A stretch of 64,000 nucleotides of DNA from Pseudomonas psychrophila (lineage in GTDB: Bacteria > Pseudomonadota > Gammaproteobacteria > Pseudomonadales > Pseudomonadaceae), in the NCBI RefSeq assembly GCF_001043005.1, contig NZ_JYKZ01000006.1, forward strand, positions 186,001 to 250,000. The letters run 5' to 3'. The notes beneath the pieces were generated by a model. It was not told the origin of the DNA and did no database searches. It saw only the letters and a list, made by a program, of their open reading frames with translations. Both the position numbers and the translations under genes were made by a program. This document shows positions 8,800 through 17,003 of the stretch, piece after piece; the stretch's first letter is position 1; every line of letters begins with the position of its first letter.

Positions 8800-9455
8800 C
8801 GGGTTGCCTCCCAGTCTGGACGCAGATGCACAATCTTCAACGCAAGCTCCGGTGTCAGGTATTGTTCGCTTTGCATCACCTGGCCATCGCCAGGCCTGAT
8901 CCAGAAGTGATTGGTTGCGCTAAAGCCCAGTGCCGGGATCTCGAATTTCTCATCAATGCGTTGCAGCACATGGGGCTGGTTGAGAATGGTCACGGTTTCC
9001 AGGCCTTTGCGGCGGAAACGACTGTTGACAGCCAACCCTACCTGCTCACCTTTATAGATATCGATCCAGCGCGTACTGGTGTCACCATCGACGACGTGCT
9101 GCAAGCCACGCTTGAAAGGTGACTCACCGTCAAAACGGGTGCCATCCAGGCTGGGCTCAAGCCCGACCGAACGTACGACCAGACCGTCGCGTATCAACAG
9201 CACCTGCTTGCCTGATGCAACCCAGAACTGCAGATCACCCTGTTGACGCAGCTTGGCCATAACCCCTTCGCTGGAAGGGGTGGTGACGAGTATCTGTGCA
9301 TAAGGAACTGCCGCTACATCTGCGTCTGTAAGTCGAAGTGGCTCAGGGCTTTGGACTGCGGCTTTAAAAGTGTCAATAGAGCCTTTCATTAGCGGACTAC
9401 AGCCGCATAGCAGCAGGCATGCTACGAGGCATGAGCGGTTACGAAGAGTTATCAA
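8796..9455 (-). CDS. yjbF: YjbF/GfcB-family outer-membrane lipoprotein
   Basis: A 219-residue lipoprotein precursor: basic N-terminus, hydrophobic stretch and lipobox LLCGC giving lipidation at Cys19. The rest fits YjbF/GfcB (PYAQILV near 50, FWVASGKQVLLIRDGLVVRS near 75-95, late TNHFWIRPGDGQV). Members support surface polysaccharide secretion with YjbG and YjbH. The start is TTG at 9455, 13 bases after the wza stop, with a weak ribosome site, so coupling to wza is likely. Confidence 0.88.
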   Translation of the reverse strand: MITLRNRSCLVACLLLCGCSPLMKGSIDTFKAAVQSPEPLRLTDADVAAVPYAQILVTTPSSEGVMAKLRQQGDLQFWVASGKQVLLIRDGLVVRSVGLEPSLDGTRFDGESPFKRGLQHVVDGDTSTRWIDIYKGEQVGLAVNSRFRRKGLETVTILNQPHVLQRIDEKFEIPALGFSATNHFWIRPGDGQVMQSEQYLTPELALKIVHLRPDWEATR

Positions 9456-9468
9456 AACGGCTCAAACC

Positions 9469-10584
9469 TTATCGGTTGTTGGCTTCACTGAAGTTATTAC
9501 CTGCAGCTGCGCTAGTACCAAGAATAGTGGCTGATGGCAGTAATTGACTGATTAGGCGGTTCCAGCGAGTGACTTGGGCAGGGCCAACGTAAACTATGTC
9601 TTGCGGCTTAAGTTCAAACTGATTAGCAATCGCAAAGGCTACGGGGGACTGGGCATCCAGTTGGAAAACTTTGGCTGGCTCTGTCTCAATATTTTTGGCT
9701 CCGCGAATCACATAGAGTGAATTGCCATTGGAAGTGGTTTGATTTAGTCCTCCAACCGAACCCACGACATCTGCCAAGTTCATATTTTTAGTTTTGAATC
9801 GGATTGCTTGGGGGACTAGAACTTCACCCATAACGTAAATCTTTTTGCGGTCATTGTAGGGCAGGTATAGCTGGTCACCGTCTTTCAAAAACACGTTATG
9901 AAGCTGTGAAGTGCTGGTGTTAAGAGTGTCCAAATCCAGCACATACTCATGGCCATCGCGGGTAAGGGTCAATCCAGAAAGATCGGCATTTCCCGGTTCA
10001 ATCCCTGAAGCACCTAGTGCTTCAATCACGCTTAGAGGTGACGTTGTAATGGGCATTGGCCCGGCTTTTAGAACTGCTCCTGCTAAAATTGCTTTTTTAC
10101 TGGCAAAACGTAAAACGCTCAAATCAACCTGAGGACTGTCCACATATTGCTTAAGGCGTTCCGCAATTGTCGAACGCAGCTCCTCGATGGTTTTACCTGC
10201 TGCTTCAACCTGTCCAATGTAAGGATAAAAAATTGTACCGTCCGGGCGAACTAGGCGTCCGTTCGCATCAATTTGCTGTTGAGCACCCGAGGGGGCAGTC
10301 AATTCAGGATGGTCCCAAACGGTGATATACAGCACATCGTTGGCGCCGATCCGGTAGGCCTCAGGCTTAAATGCCAGCAAAGCTGCTGGCACCGAGCTTG
10401 AGACGTGTGTCGCCGCGTTTTGCGCAATCAGCTTGGGGGTGATAGGGATCAGCTCGACCCGACTGCTTTCTGGTGAGCCTTCAGTTCCGATCTCACTGGT
10501 ATCCAGGTACTGACCGGGCGCAAACATACAACCTTGCAGAGCGAACCCTGCAAGTACCGCGAGCGACAAACTACGAATCATCAT
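9469..10584 (-). CDS. wza: Wza-type outer-membrane polysaccharide export lipoprotein
   Basis: The export channel that lets assembled polysaccharide cross the outer membrane. The precursor has a short signal with lipobox LQGC (MFAPGQYL follows), the polysaccharide-export domain starting at YRIGANDVLYITVWDHPELT, and two SLBB-type domains (AILAGAVLKAGPMPITTSPL and YVMGEVLVPQAIRFKTKN regions). A C-terminal helix region (about WNRLISQLLPSATIL) suits the outer-membrane helix. I place the start at ATG 10584 because it gives a normal 19-20-residue lipoprotein signal; an adjacent ATG at 10581 and an upstream GTG at 10608 are alternatives. It lies downstream of yjbE with a hairpin between them. Confidence 0.92.
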   Translation of the reverse strand: MMIRSLSLAVLAGFALQGCMFAPGQYLDTSEIGTEGSPESSRVELIPITPKLIAQNAATHVSSSVPAALLAFKPEAYRIGANDVLYITVWDHPELTAPSGAQQQIDANGRLVRPDGTIFYPYIGQVEAAGKTIEELRSTIAERLKQYVDSPQVDLSVLRFASKKAILAGAVLKAGPMPITTSPLSVIEALGASGIEPGNADLSGLTLTRDGHEYVLDLDTLNTSTSQLHNVFLKDGDQLYLPYNDRKKIYVMGEVLVPQAIRFKTKNMNLADVVGSVGGLNQTTSNGNSLYVIRGAKNIETEPAKVFQLDAQSPVAFAIANQFELKPQDIVYVGPAQVTRWNRLISQLLPSATILGTSAAAGNNFSEANNR

Positions 10585-10622
10585 TGAGGACACTTGTAAA
10601 GGAAACACATCAAAATCAAATG

Positions 10623-10638
10623 CCTGGAGTGCTCCAGG
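10623..10638 (-). terminator. Hairpin between yjbE and wza, possible attenuator
   Basis: Seven perfectly paired bases (CCTGGAG and CTCCAGG) with a two-base centre lie between the yjbE stop and the wza start. On the minus strand a T-rich but interrupted stretch (CATTTGATTTTG) follows. This is weaker than a full terminator and may lower wza expression relative to yjbE. Confidence 0.4.
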
Positions 10639-10667
10639 TGGTTGGGTACCGGCAGTCGGGCAGGTAC

Positions 10668-10982
10668 TTAACGAGTACCGGTAGTGCCTGTAGTCCCGGT
10701 AGTGCCTGTGGTGCCTGTAGTCCCGCCATTACCACCGCCACCGCCACCACCGCCCGATGCCGCAGCCGCAATACCTGCAGCAGCAGCAACACCCAAACCA
10801 ACGGCCGTTGTTGTGCTAACGCCGCCCAATACGCCGGTTTCTGCGCCCAAAGCAGCGCTTTCGGTGGTGACAGCAGGAGCTTCAACTGGAGCTGCATTAG
10901 CAGCAGGTGCTGCAGCAGGCTCAGCTGCGAAAGCAGATGCGCTCAGGGCCAAGGTCAGTGCAGAAACGAGAAATTTGTTCAT
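10668..10982 (-). CDS. yjbE: YjbE/GfcA-like small secreted glycine/threonine-rich protein
   Basis: A 104-residue precursor with a clear signal peptide (cleavage after ASAFA), an Ala/Pro/Val-rich middle, an Ala-rich hydrophobic helix (about 60-78, TAVGLGVAAAAGIAAAAS), eight glycines and a tail of repeated Gly-Thr-Thr. The order helix, glycines and threonine tail is that of E. coli YjbE and GfcA, which open the yjbEFGH and gfc operons. Their biochemical role is unknown. AAAAGGAT lies just before the ATG. The following genes wza, yjbF, yjbG and yjbH support the assignment. Confidence 0.82.
   Translation of the reverse strand: MNKFLVSALTLALSASAFAAEPAAAPAANAAPVEAPAVTTESAALGAETGVLGGVSTTTAVGLGVAAAAGIAAAASGGGGGGGGNGGTTGTTGTTGTTGTTGTR
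10674..10730. repeat. 9-bp tandem repeats coding Gly-Thr-Thr units
   Basis: The 3' end of yjbE consists of about five to six near-identical nine-base units encoding GTT. Copies alternate between two sequence versions, so the array could change length by slippage without breaking the frame. Confidence 0.75.
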
Positions 10983-11192
10983 GAGAAAATCCTTTTGATA
11001 AATAGTCTGTATTGGCTGTATTACTTGAGCGTATGTATGTGAGATTAAAAAAACTCACAACCCAACGTGCGTTGGTATTGCATGATACGACAAGCGTTGT
11101 ACTCAAGTGATTCCGTAACAGGCATTTTATTTCACAATACCGGTTCAAGAATACCCGCGCAGAGCGGTTTGGTTTACTGACGTTTTATAACG
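10983..11192 (-). promoter_or_regulatory. Leader region before yjbE, with hairpin at the wecG stop
   Basis: The 210-base gap is unusually long for this tightly packed locus and suggests a separate promoter for the yjbE-wza-yjbFGH unit. A perfect 9-bp stem (ACTGACGTT and AACGTCAGT, 11176-11197) with a four-base loop includes the stop codon of the upstream transferase gene. No T-run follows on the minus strand, so it is not a canonical terminator. Specific -35/-10 boxes cannot be assigned with confidence. Confidence 0.4.
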
Positions 11193-11948
11193 TCAGTTGG
11201 TTTTGGCCGGGCCAAACAAGCGTTTGGCTTTTTCTTTTATCAGTAGCAAGGCAAATTTAAGGTTGGTGGTGAGGTAGCGCTTCCACATGCGGCCGGGCTC
11301 CTGAATCACACGGTATAGCCATTCCAAACCGTATTGTTGCATCCACCTAGGAGCTCGCTTGACCTTGCCAGCCACCACATCAAATGTTCCGCCGACCCCC
11401 ATTACAAAGTCGACGCCCAACTGGTCTCGCCAGCGGTTAATGAAGTTTTCCTTTTTGGGCGACGTAATGGCAACGAACAACAGCTGTGCACCGGAGGCGC
11501 GGATCTTCTCAACCAGAGCCGCCTCGTCATCCCAAAAATAGCCATGGTGATAGCCCGCCACTTTAAGGCCTGGGTAGAGCGCCAGCACATTGCTGGTGGC
11601 CTGGGACACCACCTCGTCCTTGGCCCCCAACAAAAATACCGAGAACTGATTGGTCTTGCTCATTTTCAACAGTTCATGGAACAGGTCTACACCCGCCACC
11701 CGTTCAGGCACTGAATGCCCAAGAAAACGAGCACCCAGTACTACGCCCATGCCATCAATATTGATGATGTCGCAGGAGTGGACAGACTCTTTGAGCTGTG
11801 GGTCGTCACGCATATTGACCAGTTTGGCGACATTGACCACCACATGCTGGGTGAACTGCCCTGCAGTAATCGCACTCCGAATGGTCTCGACGGTGTCGTC
11901 CATGGATGCGACATCCATAGGGCAGCCCAAAAATTCAATTCTTTGCAT
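11193..11948 (-). CDS. WecG/TagA/CpsF-family glycosyltransferase
   Basis: A 251-residue GT26 family enzyme, which in relatives adds ManNAc or ManNAcA to a lipid-linked sugar on the cytoplasmic face. Visible motifs are VVNVAKLVNMRDDP, the conserved INIDGMGVVLGARFLG, FLLGAKDEVV, the SPKKENFI block (usually SP.QE) and GVGGTFDVVAGKVKRAP. A basic C-terminal tail should bind the membrane. Because wecB and wecC make UDP-ManNAcA in the same locus, that sugar is a plausible donor. I chose ATG 11948; it overlaps the preceding gene by 14 bases and has GAG seven bases upstream. Confidence 0.88.
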   Translation of the reverse strand: MQRIEFLGCPMDVASMDDTVETIRSAITAGQFTQHVVVNVAKLVNMRDDPQLKESVHSCDIINIDGMGVVLGARFLGHSVPERVAGVDLFHELLKMSKTNQFSVFLLGAKDEVVSQATSNVLALYPGLKVAGYHHGYFWDDEAALVEKIRASGAQLLFVAITSPKKENFINRWRDQLGVDFVMGVGGTFDVVAGKVKRAPRWMQQYGLEWLYRVIQEPGRMWKRYLTTNLKFALLLIKEKAKRLFGPAKTN

Positions 11949-13116
11949 GATCAATCTCAGCGCGATATCTGTTGTAGAAAGCCATGGAGCAATAAGCCCA
12001 GGCTTGAGTCCAGCGTGTGTAGTTGATGCGGTTGGTTACCCAGCGAGTTTGTTGGTAAACAAACTGACCTTTGTCAGGCAGGTACAGCAAGTCAATAGCG
12101 CGCTGAACAACTTTGTCGCACAGCTTCAAGTCTTCAGCACTGCTACCCACTTTGAGTAAAGTGAAAACGGCTTGAGCAAAGCTGTGCATATCAATGGGGT
12201 AGACATTGTTATTGTAATAACGAGCAGTGCCATCTTCAGTGAAAAAAGTCTTTACGTAATAGGCGTACCCGTCTCGAATACAATGATCAAACTCGCTGTC
12301 TGCCGTAGCATCACGCAGCAGGCATAACGCTTCGAGGTTATAGCCCGTATGAAATCCATCAATAAACTGGTGATGATGAAGGGCGCCATAAACCCAGGAG
12401 CCATCAGCAGATTGCTCCTGAACCGATTGACGAGCCACCTGCAGTGCTTGAGCCACCAGTTTTTCATCGCCCAGTTGTTTTCCGGCAACTGCGCACCAGG
12501 CAGCTCCCCACAGGCTGGCGTTATGCACAAAAGCCTTTTCTCCGGGGATATACGCATAAAAACTGCGCCCCCCGGTTTCGGTGTACAGCTCTGTTGAAAT
12601 AAAACGCGCAGCATCCAATGCAACATCGATCAGTGACTGATCCGCTGTAAGCGTCCCTAACTCGTGCAGGGCGCGTGCGACATAACAGGTCGTGATGATA
12701 TTGGGCTTGCCAGCAGGCACATAGAATGCGCGGGCCTGCCAGTCAAAATGGTACCCCCAGCAACTGTGTTTCCATTGCTGCGGATCGCTACGTTGTGTCA
12801 ACAACCATGCCGCCAGCTCTTGCGCCTGATGAAGATATTCAGCAGCACCGGTACGGCGATAATCTTGCAGCAAGCCCGAAATAAACAGGCCGACACCTTT
12901 AGGGTTGCGCTTTTTAGGCACTCGCAGAAGCGGGCGAAAGTTTACAGGCGAGCGCTTCCCGATTTGCAGCCATGCCAAACGCACCCATTCATTGCGGTAC
13001 AGGGGAGTGGCTTGCAGCAACGTACTATTCAGGGAGTCGAAGGGGTCGTAGCCCGCGAAGTCATCCGCTTGAATAGAGTGCAGAAGCTTCGAGTTTAGTG
13101 CAATCAGGTCTTCCAT
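11935..13116 (-). CDS. Alpha/alpha-barrel polysaccharide-cluster protein (VpsJ-like, uncertain)
   Basis: A 393-residue protein with no signal peptide. Repeated helical pairs rich in Trp, Tyr and His are visible: WKHSCWGYHFDWQAR, ITTCYVARALHELG, NASLWGAAWCAVAGKQLG, DGSWVYGALHHHQFIDGFHTGYNLEAL and a final TRWTQAWAYCSMAFYNRY. This pattern is that of (alpha/alpha)6 toroid proteins such as glycosidases, lyases and epimerases, and resembles proteins annotated VpsJ in Vibrio EPS clusters. The conserved acidic and aromatic residues suggest a sugar-binding cleft, but I cannot name the reaction. Its location between the oxidoreductase and the WecG-type transferase puts it in EPS assembly. Confidence 0.6.
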   Translation of the reverse strand: MEDLIALNSKLLHSIQADDFAGYDPFDSLNSTLLQATPLYRNEWVRLAWLQIGKRSPVNFRPLLRVPKKRNPKGVGLFISGLLQDYRRTGAAEYLHQAQELAAWLLTQRSDPQQWKHSCWGYHFDWQARAFYVPAGKPNIITTCYVARALHELGTLTADQSLIDVALDAARFISTELYTETGGRSFYAYIPGEKAFVHNASLWGAAWCAVAGKQLGDEKLVAQALQVARQSVQEQSADGSWVYGALHHHQFIDGFHTGYNLEALCLLRDATADSEFDHCIRDGYAYYVKTFFTEDGTARYYNNNVYPIDMHSFAQAVFTLLKVGSSAEDLKLCDKVVQRAIDLLYLPDKGQFVYQQTRWVTNRINYTRWTQAWAYCSMAFYNRYRAEIDHAKN

Positions 13117-13152
13117 ATCGGCTACAGGGGCATTACTGCCCCTTGATCCATA

Positions 13153-15333
13153 TTATTCGGCGGCGGTCAGAACATCGGTATCGACAGTCAGGGATACGCC
13201 TAGCGCAAGTGACTCGACAGCCATCACGGTAGCAAGGCTGGTTGCCATCAAACAGGTGTAATCCACGCATGGAGTACCGGATTTAAGGCCTTCCAGCCAT
13301 GCAGCGATCATGCTCTTCTGGCCTTTGTCTTGAACGCCCAGCTTGTGCTGCTTGGCGTTTGAGTCGCCACTGAAGAGCGTAACCTCTTTAAAGTCGTTGA
13401 TCTGGGCACTGTACCCGCCGCCAAACACTTCAATATATTCCTTGGCCATCGCCTTGGAACCATCAGCGGTATAGGTGATGTTGGCAATGCTGCCATTATC
13501 GAAGGTCAGCGACAGGCACAGATTGTCATTCAGCATGGCTGACTTTTCTGCTTTGCTCGTGCCTACGGCATAGACCGTTTTTACGTTGCTGCCAACCAGA
13601 GCCGACGCCAGATCAATAAAGTGGCAGCCTTCGCCAATCATGCGGCCACCGCCCACCTGCGGGTCTTGAATCCAATGATTGCTTGGGATGGCACCTGCGT
13701 TAATGCGGATGTTGGCAACCAGCGGGCTTTTTACCGAGGCAAAATGCTCAATGACACGTTGAGTGGCAGGTGCAAAGCGGCGATTGAAGCCAACCATGAC
13801 TTGGCATTTGCCAGCGCGATGATAAGCCGAGTGGATTTCACTCAGTTGCTCCACAGACAGGGCCAGTGGTTTTTCCACATAAACATGCTTGCCTGCATTC
13901 AGTGCGTCGCGGACGGCTACACCGTGAGTGTCATGACGGGTAGTGACCACGATTGCATCGGTATCGCCCTGCAGCAACTCTTCATAACTGCCTGCACAGA
14001 AACTAAAGCCGAACTGTTTGGCAACGCCCTGGGCAGAACGGCCACTGGCAGTGACCAAGCCACTGAACACAACCTGATTGCTCTGCTGCAAAGGCGGGAG
14101 CAGGCTGGCAGTGGCGTAGTTGCCGGCGCCATAAAAGGACAGTTTGACCTTGTCTGAGCTGACTACGGCAGGTTTAACGCTGATACGAGACGACTCATCA
14201 AGCTTTAGCTCAACTGGGTTGTACTGGAGCAAAATGCCCAGATAAGGTTCAGTCTTGTTGCCTTCAATCAGCTGATAGGCCTGATCTGCTTCATCCACTG
14301 AGAAACGGTGAGTGATAAGCCCTTTGATATCCAACCGTCCCTGGGACACCAGAGTCAGGAAAGTTTCCATGTTGCGTTGTTCGGTAAAGCGAACATAGCC
14401 ATATGGGTAGTCATTGCCACTTTCTTCATAGAAAGGGTCATAACGCCCAGGACCGTATGAACGAGAAATAACGACGCTGATTTCTTTTTTGAAGTAATCC
14501 TCGCGTGGAATATCCATGCGCACAGCACCGACCACCACGACCCGACCTTTTTCACGGGTGACCGCGCCACACATCTCGATAACGGCATTACTGGAGGTGC
14601 CAGCGCAGACCAATACGCCATCAACGCCATGCCCGGAGGTCAACGAATGGCAAATACCGACTACATCCCCACCAGGAGCAACGGCAACAGCGCCGTAACC
14701 TTCCGCGCGGGCGACCAGTGAAGGATCAAGATCGGTACCAATTACGTTACAACCGTTCGCCTTGAGCAGTTGAACGGCGATCTGACCCAGCAGGCCCAAA
14801 CCTACAACCAGAAAGGTCTCGCCCAGCAGCGGCTCAGCAAGGCGGACACCTTGTAAAGCAATTGAGCCTACAGTGGTGAATGCCGCTTCCTCATCAGAGA
14901 CATTGCTTGGAATCTTCACGACCAGATTCTTTGGCACTGCCACGAACTCGGCATGGTTTGCATAGTCTGCGCCGCCGCAAGCCACACGATCACCCGGCTG
15001 AATACCTTCGACCAGGCCACCCGCAGCAACCACAGTACCAGCGCAGCTATAGCCAAGTGGAGAAGGGGAGTCGAGTCGCGAGTTGACAGTCTGGAGCGTT
15101 TTCTTCAGGCCTTCAGTGCGGATTTTGCCGATGACTTGCTTAACGAGGTCCGGGCGAGATTTCGCTTTTTGAAACAGGCTTTTCTTGCCCATATCAATTT
15201 TGGTTTTTTCAGTACCGGCGCTGATAACGGAAGTGCTGTTACGTACCAAGACAAATTTGTCAGTAAGAGCCGGTACCGGAACTTCGTTAATTTCGACAAC
15301 GCCTGTGCGGAGAGTTTGGGTGACTTGTTTCAT
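13153..15333 (-). CDS. Two-domain oxidoreductase (zinc-type alcohol dehydrogenase fused to Gfo/Idh/MocA)
   Basis: A 726-residue fusion. Residues 1 to about 370 form a medium-chain dehydrogenase: ISAGTEKTKI, PLGYSCAGTVVAAG, GDRVACGGADYANHAEF and the nucleotide-binding VVGLGLLGQIAVQLLKANG. From about 390 a Gfo/Idh/MocA domain begins (LSFYGAGNYATASLLPPL), with the catalytic-type EKPLAL and a late GEGCHFIDLASAL. Such bi-domain proteins recur in bacterial polysaccharide clusters next to heparinase-like or alpha/alpha-barrel proteins, but their substrate is not established; oxidation of a nucleotide or lipid-linked sugar is likely. Its ATG overlaps the stop of the upstream transferase by one base (TAATG). 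Confidence 0.88.
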   Translation of the reverse strand: MKQVTQTLRTGVVEINEVPVPALTDKFVLVRNSTSVISAGTEKTKIDMGKKSLFQKAKSRPDLVKQVIGKIRTEGLKKTLQTVNSRLDSPSPLGYSCAGTVVAAGGLVEGIQPGDRVACGGADYANHAEFVAVPKNLVVKIPSNVSDEEAAFTTVGSIALQGVRLAEPLLGETFLVVGLGLLGQIAVQLLKANGCNVIGTDLDPSLVARAEGYGAVAVAPGGDVVGICHSLTSGHGVDGVLVCAGTSSNAVIEMCGAVTREKGRVVVVGAVRMDIPREDYFKKEISVVISRSYGPGRYDPFYEESGNDYPYGYVRFTEQRNMETFLTLVSQGRLDIKGLITHRFSVDEADQAYQLIEGNKTEPYLGILLQYNPVELKLDESSRISVKPAVVSSDKVKLSFYGAGNYATASLLPPLQQSNQVVFSGLVTASGRSAQGVAKQFGFSFCAGSYEELLQGDTDAIVVTTRHDTHGVAVRDALNAGKHVYVEKPLALSVEQLSEIHSAYHRAGKCQVMVGFNRRFAPATQRVIEHFASVKSPLVANIRINAGAIPSNHWIQDPQVGGGRMIGEGCHFIDLASALVGSNVKTVYAVGTSKAEKSAMLNDNLCLSLTFDNGSIANITYTADGSKAMAKEYIEVFGGGYSAQINDFKEVTLFSGDSNAKQHKLGVQDKGQKSMIAAWLEGLKSGTPCVDYTCLMATSLATVMAVESLALGVSLTVDTDVLTAAE

Positions 15334-16355
15334 TAGAAGTCCGTATAGAGTTTTAAGTAAAAGTTTTCAATTTCTTGAAGAGCTCCAGAGTTACTTCTCG
15401 CTGGCAATGGGGCTCTTAGCGCATTCAAAATAGACTCACTCAGTGAATCTAATGATCGATTTTTAAATAACTGTGTACCTTCAGGCCTGTTAGTACAGTC
15501 CGATGCAATGCACGGTTTATTTAAAAAAAGAGACTCTCTAATAGATAAGGCGTCGCCATCAGTATTGGTTGCTCTGATAGAAATGTCAGAACTTTGCAGT
15601 AAAGCATAAAAGTTAATGGAACCCAGTTGGAGGTAAATAACATCCTCAAGTTTTCGTTCTGCGATAATTTTCAGATAGCATTCAATTTTTTTTAGATTTG
15701 TACTGGGGTCGGAAATCGAAAATACTAAAACTGCTGATTCTGATATTTCTTTTTTTGAAAATGCATCAATACACAGATCAAGGCCATAGAGGTCTTGACG
15801 ATTATGCTCAACTATTCTGAATGCGTTTGAAGAGGCAATTTTCTTATGTTGCAGTTTTGCACTGGCAATGAACGCACTCAGTTCAATAGGAAGGTCACCT
15901 AGTACATCTAATGGCGGGATGAATGCTGGGTAAAGAACTTGCTTAGCTATATTGACTTTCAAACGTTTGGAAATCGCATGATTGACCAATATTATTTTTG
16001 AGCAAAGCAAATTGAATAGTAAAGACCATATATAACTTGAGATGACTCCATTTCTCCAGGAATGGAGGGTGACAATGGTTTTCTTTCTCATTACAAAAGC
16101 GAAAAGCAAATGCATTAATCTAAAAATACCAATTGATGAGTGAATGTGGACTATATCTGACTTAAAGATGAGTGATGCATATGCAATAAAATTTAGACTG
16201 CGAATGTTAAATATATTCTCCTTTTTGTTTGCTGACTCATCGCAGAAGCTTGTTCCAATCGCCGCTCTGTTTAAGAGTGTTGCTAGGCGTTGGATATGAA
16301 TTGAAATGCCACCGATTGGATCAGGGTAAGGCCCGCAAATTAGAACTCTTGGCAT
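15333..16355 (-). CDS. GT4-type glycosyltransferase
   Basis: A 340-residue GT-B enzyme expected to add one sugar of the EPS repeat in the cytoplasm. The N-terminus VLICGPYPDPIGGISIHIQRL is the glycine-rich acceptor loop of GT4 family members (a 20-residue span is split here by family position: VLICGPYPDP then IGGISIHIQ). The C-terminal half carries LQSSDISIRATNTDGDALSI and FLNKPCIASDCTNRPEG, the usual donor-binding E/D-rich region. The sequence is much richer in A+T than flanking housekeeping genes, like its neighbours to 20.7 kb. It overlaps the oxidoreductase by one base. Confidence 0.82.
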   Translation of the reverse strand: MPRVLICGPYPDPIGGISIHIQRLATLLNRAAIGTSFCDESANKKENIFNIRSLNFIAYASLIFKSDIVHIHSSIGIFRLMHLLFAFVMRKKTIVTLHSWRNGVISSYIWSLLFNLLCSKIILVNHAISKRLKVNIAKQVLYPAFIPPLDVLGDLPIELSAFIASAKLQHKKIASSNAFRIVEHNRQDLYGLDLCIDAFSKKEISESAVLVFSISDPSTNLKKIECYLKIIAERKLEDVIYLQLGSINFYALLQSSDISIRATNTDGDALSIRESLFLNKPCIASDCTNRPEGTQLFKNRSLDSLSESILNALRAPLPARSNSGALQEIENFYLKLYTDF

Positions 16356-16416
16356 TTTGACAATGACCCATGGGGAAGTATTTAAGTGTGGTGTGCGTAG
16401 GTAGTGGAAGTCACTT

Positions 16417-16989
16417 TTAGATTAATTTGATTTCGTGCTTATTAAGTTCTTTGATTATATGGTCTATGGTAAGTTTCGATTTCTTCGCATTTAATAATGT
16501 CGTAAGTTCAGAAGTTGTAAATCGAGATTTTACTATTCTGATAGGGTTCCCAACAGCGACACAATAAGGTGGAATGAATTTATTGACTATGCTGCCCGCA
16601 CCGATTACTGCACCTTCTGAGATGTGAGCACCATCCAATACGATTGTGCTAACTCCAATCCAAACATCATTCTCTATGATTATACCCTTGTCGTGACCTG
16701 GTTTTTTTGGGGGGCTTTGGTTCATAGGTCCATGAATGTAGTTAATAATATGATTCCCAGATATTATTTTTACCGATGGTCCCATCATTACATCATCACC
16801 AATGGCAATAGATGATATTTCATTGGTGTTCAAGTAGAGGAAAGGACCTGCAAAAAAATTGTTACCAATTTCAATATTTTTATAGCCTTTTATGTGGGAA
16901 GTGTGGCCGAGTCTAAAATTATTGCCGCATTTTTTTAATGATAGCTTTGCGACAACTCTTGAGTATATGGTATTGATTTTTTTGAACAT
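16417..16989 (-). CDS. Left-handed beta-helix (hexapeptide) acyltransferase
   Basis: A 190-residue protein with hexapeptide repeats typical of sugar O- or N-acetyltransferases: IEIGNNFFAG, IAIGDDVMMGPSVKI, IIENDVWIGVSTIVLDGAHISEGAVIGAGSIV and the closing AVGNPIRIV. A His in SGNHIINYIHG sits where catalytic His residues occur in WcaF/CysE-like enzymes. It probably acetylates a sugar of the EPS repeat unit. The ATG at 16989 lies 14 bases after the wzy stop; a GTG at 16998 three codons earlier is possible. A+T-rich like the neighbouring genes. Confidence 0.85.
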   Translation of the reverse strand: MFKKINTIYSRVVAKLSLKKCGNNFRLGHTSHIKGYKNIEIGNNFFAGPFLYLNTNEISSIAIGDDVMMGPSVKIISGNHIINYIHGPMNQSPPKKPGHDKGIIIENDVWIGVSTIVLDGAHISEGAVIGAGSIVNKFIPPYCVAVGNPIRIVKSRFTTSELTTLLNAKKSKLTIDHIIKELNKHEIKLI

Positions 16990-17003
16990 TTTAAGCACTT
17001 TAA

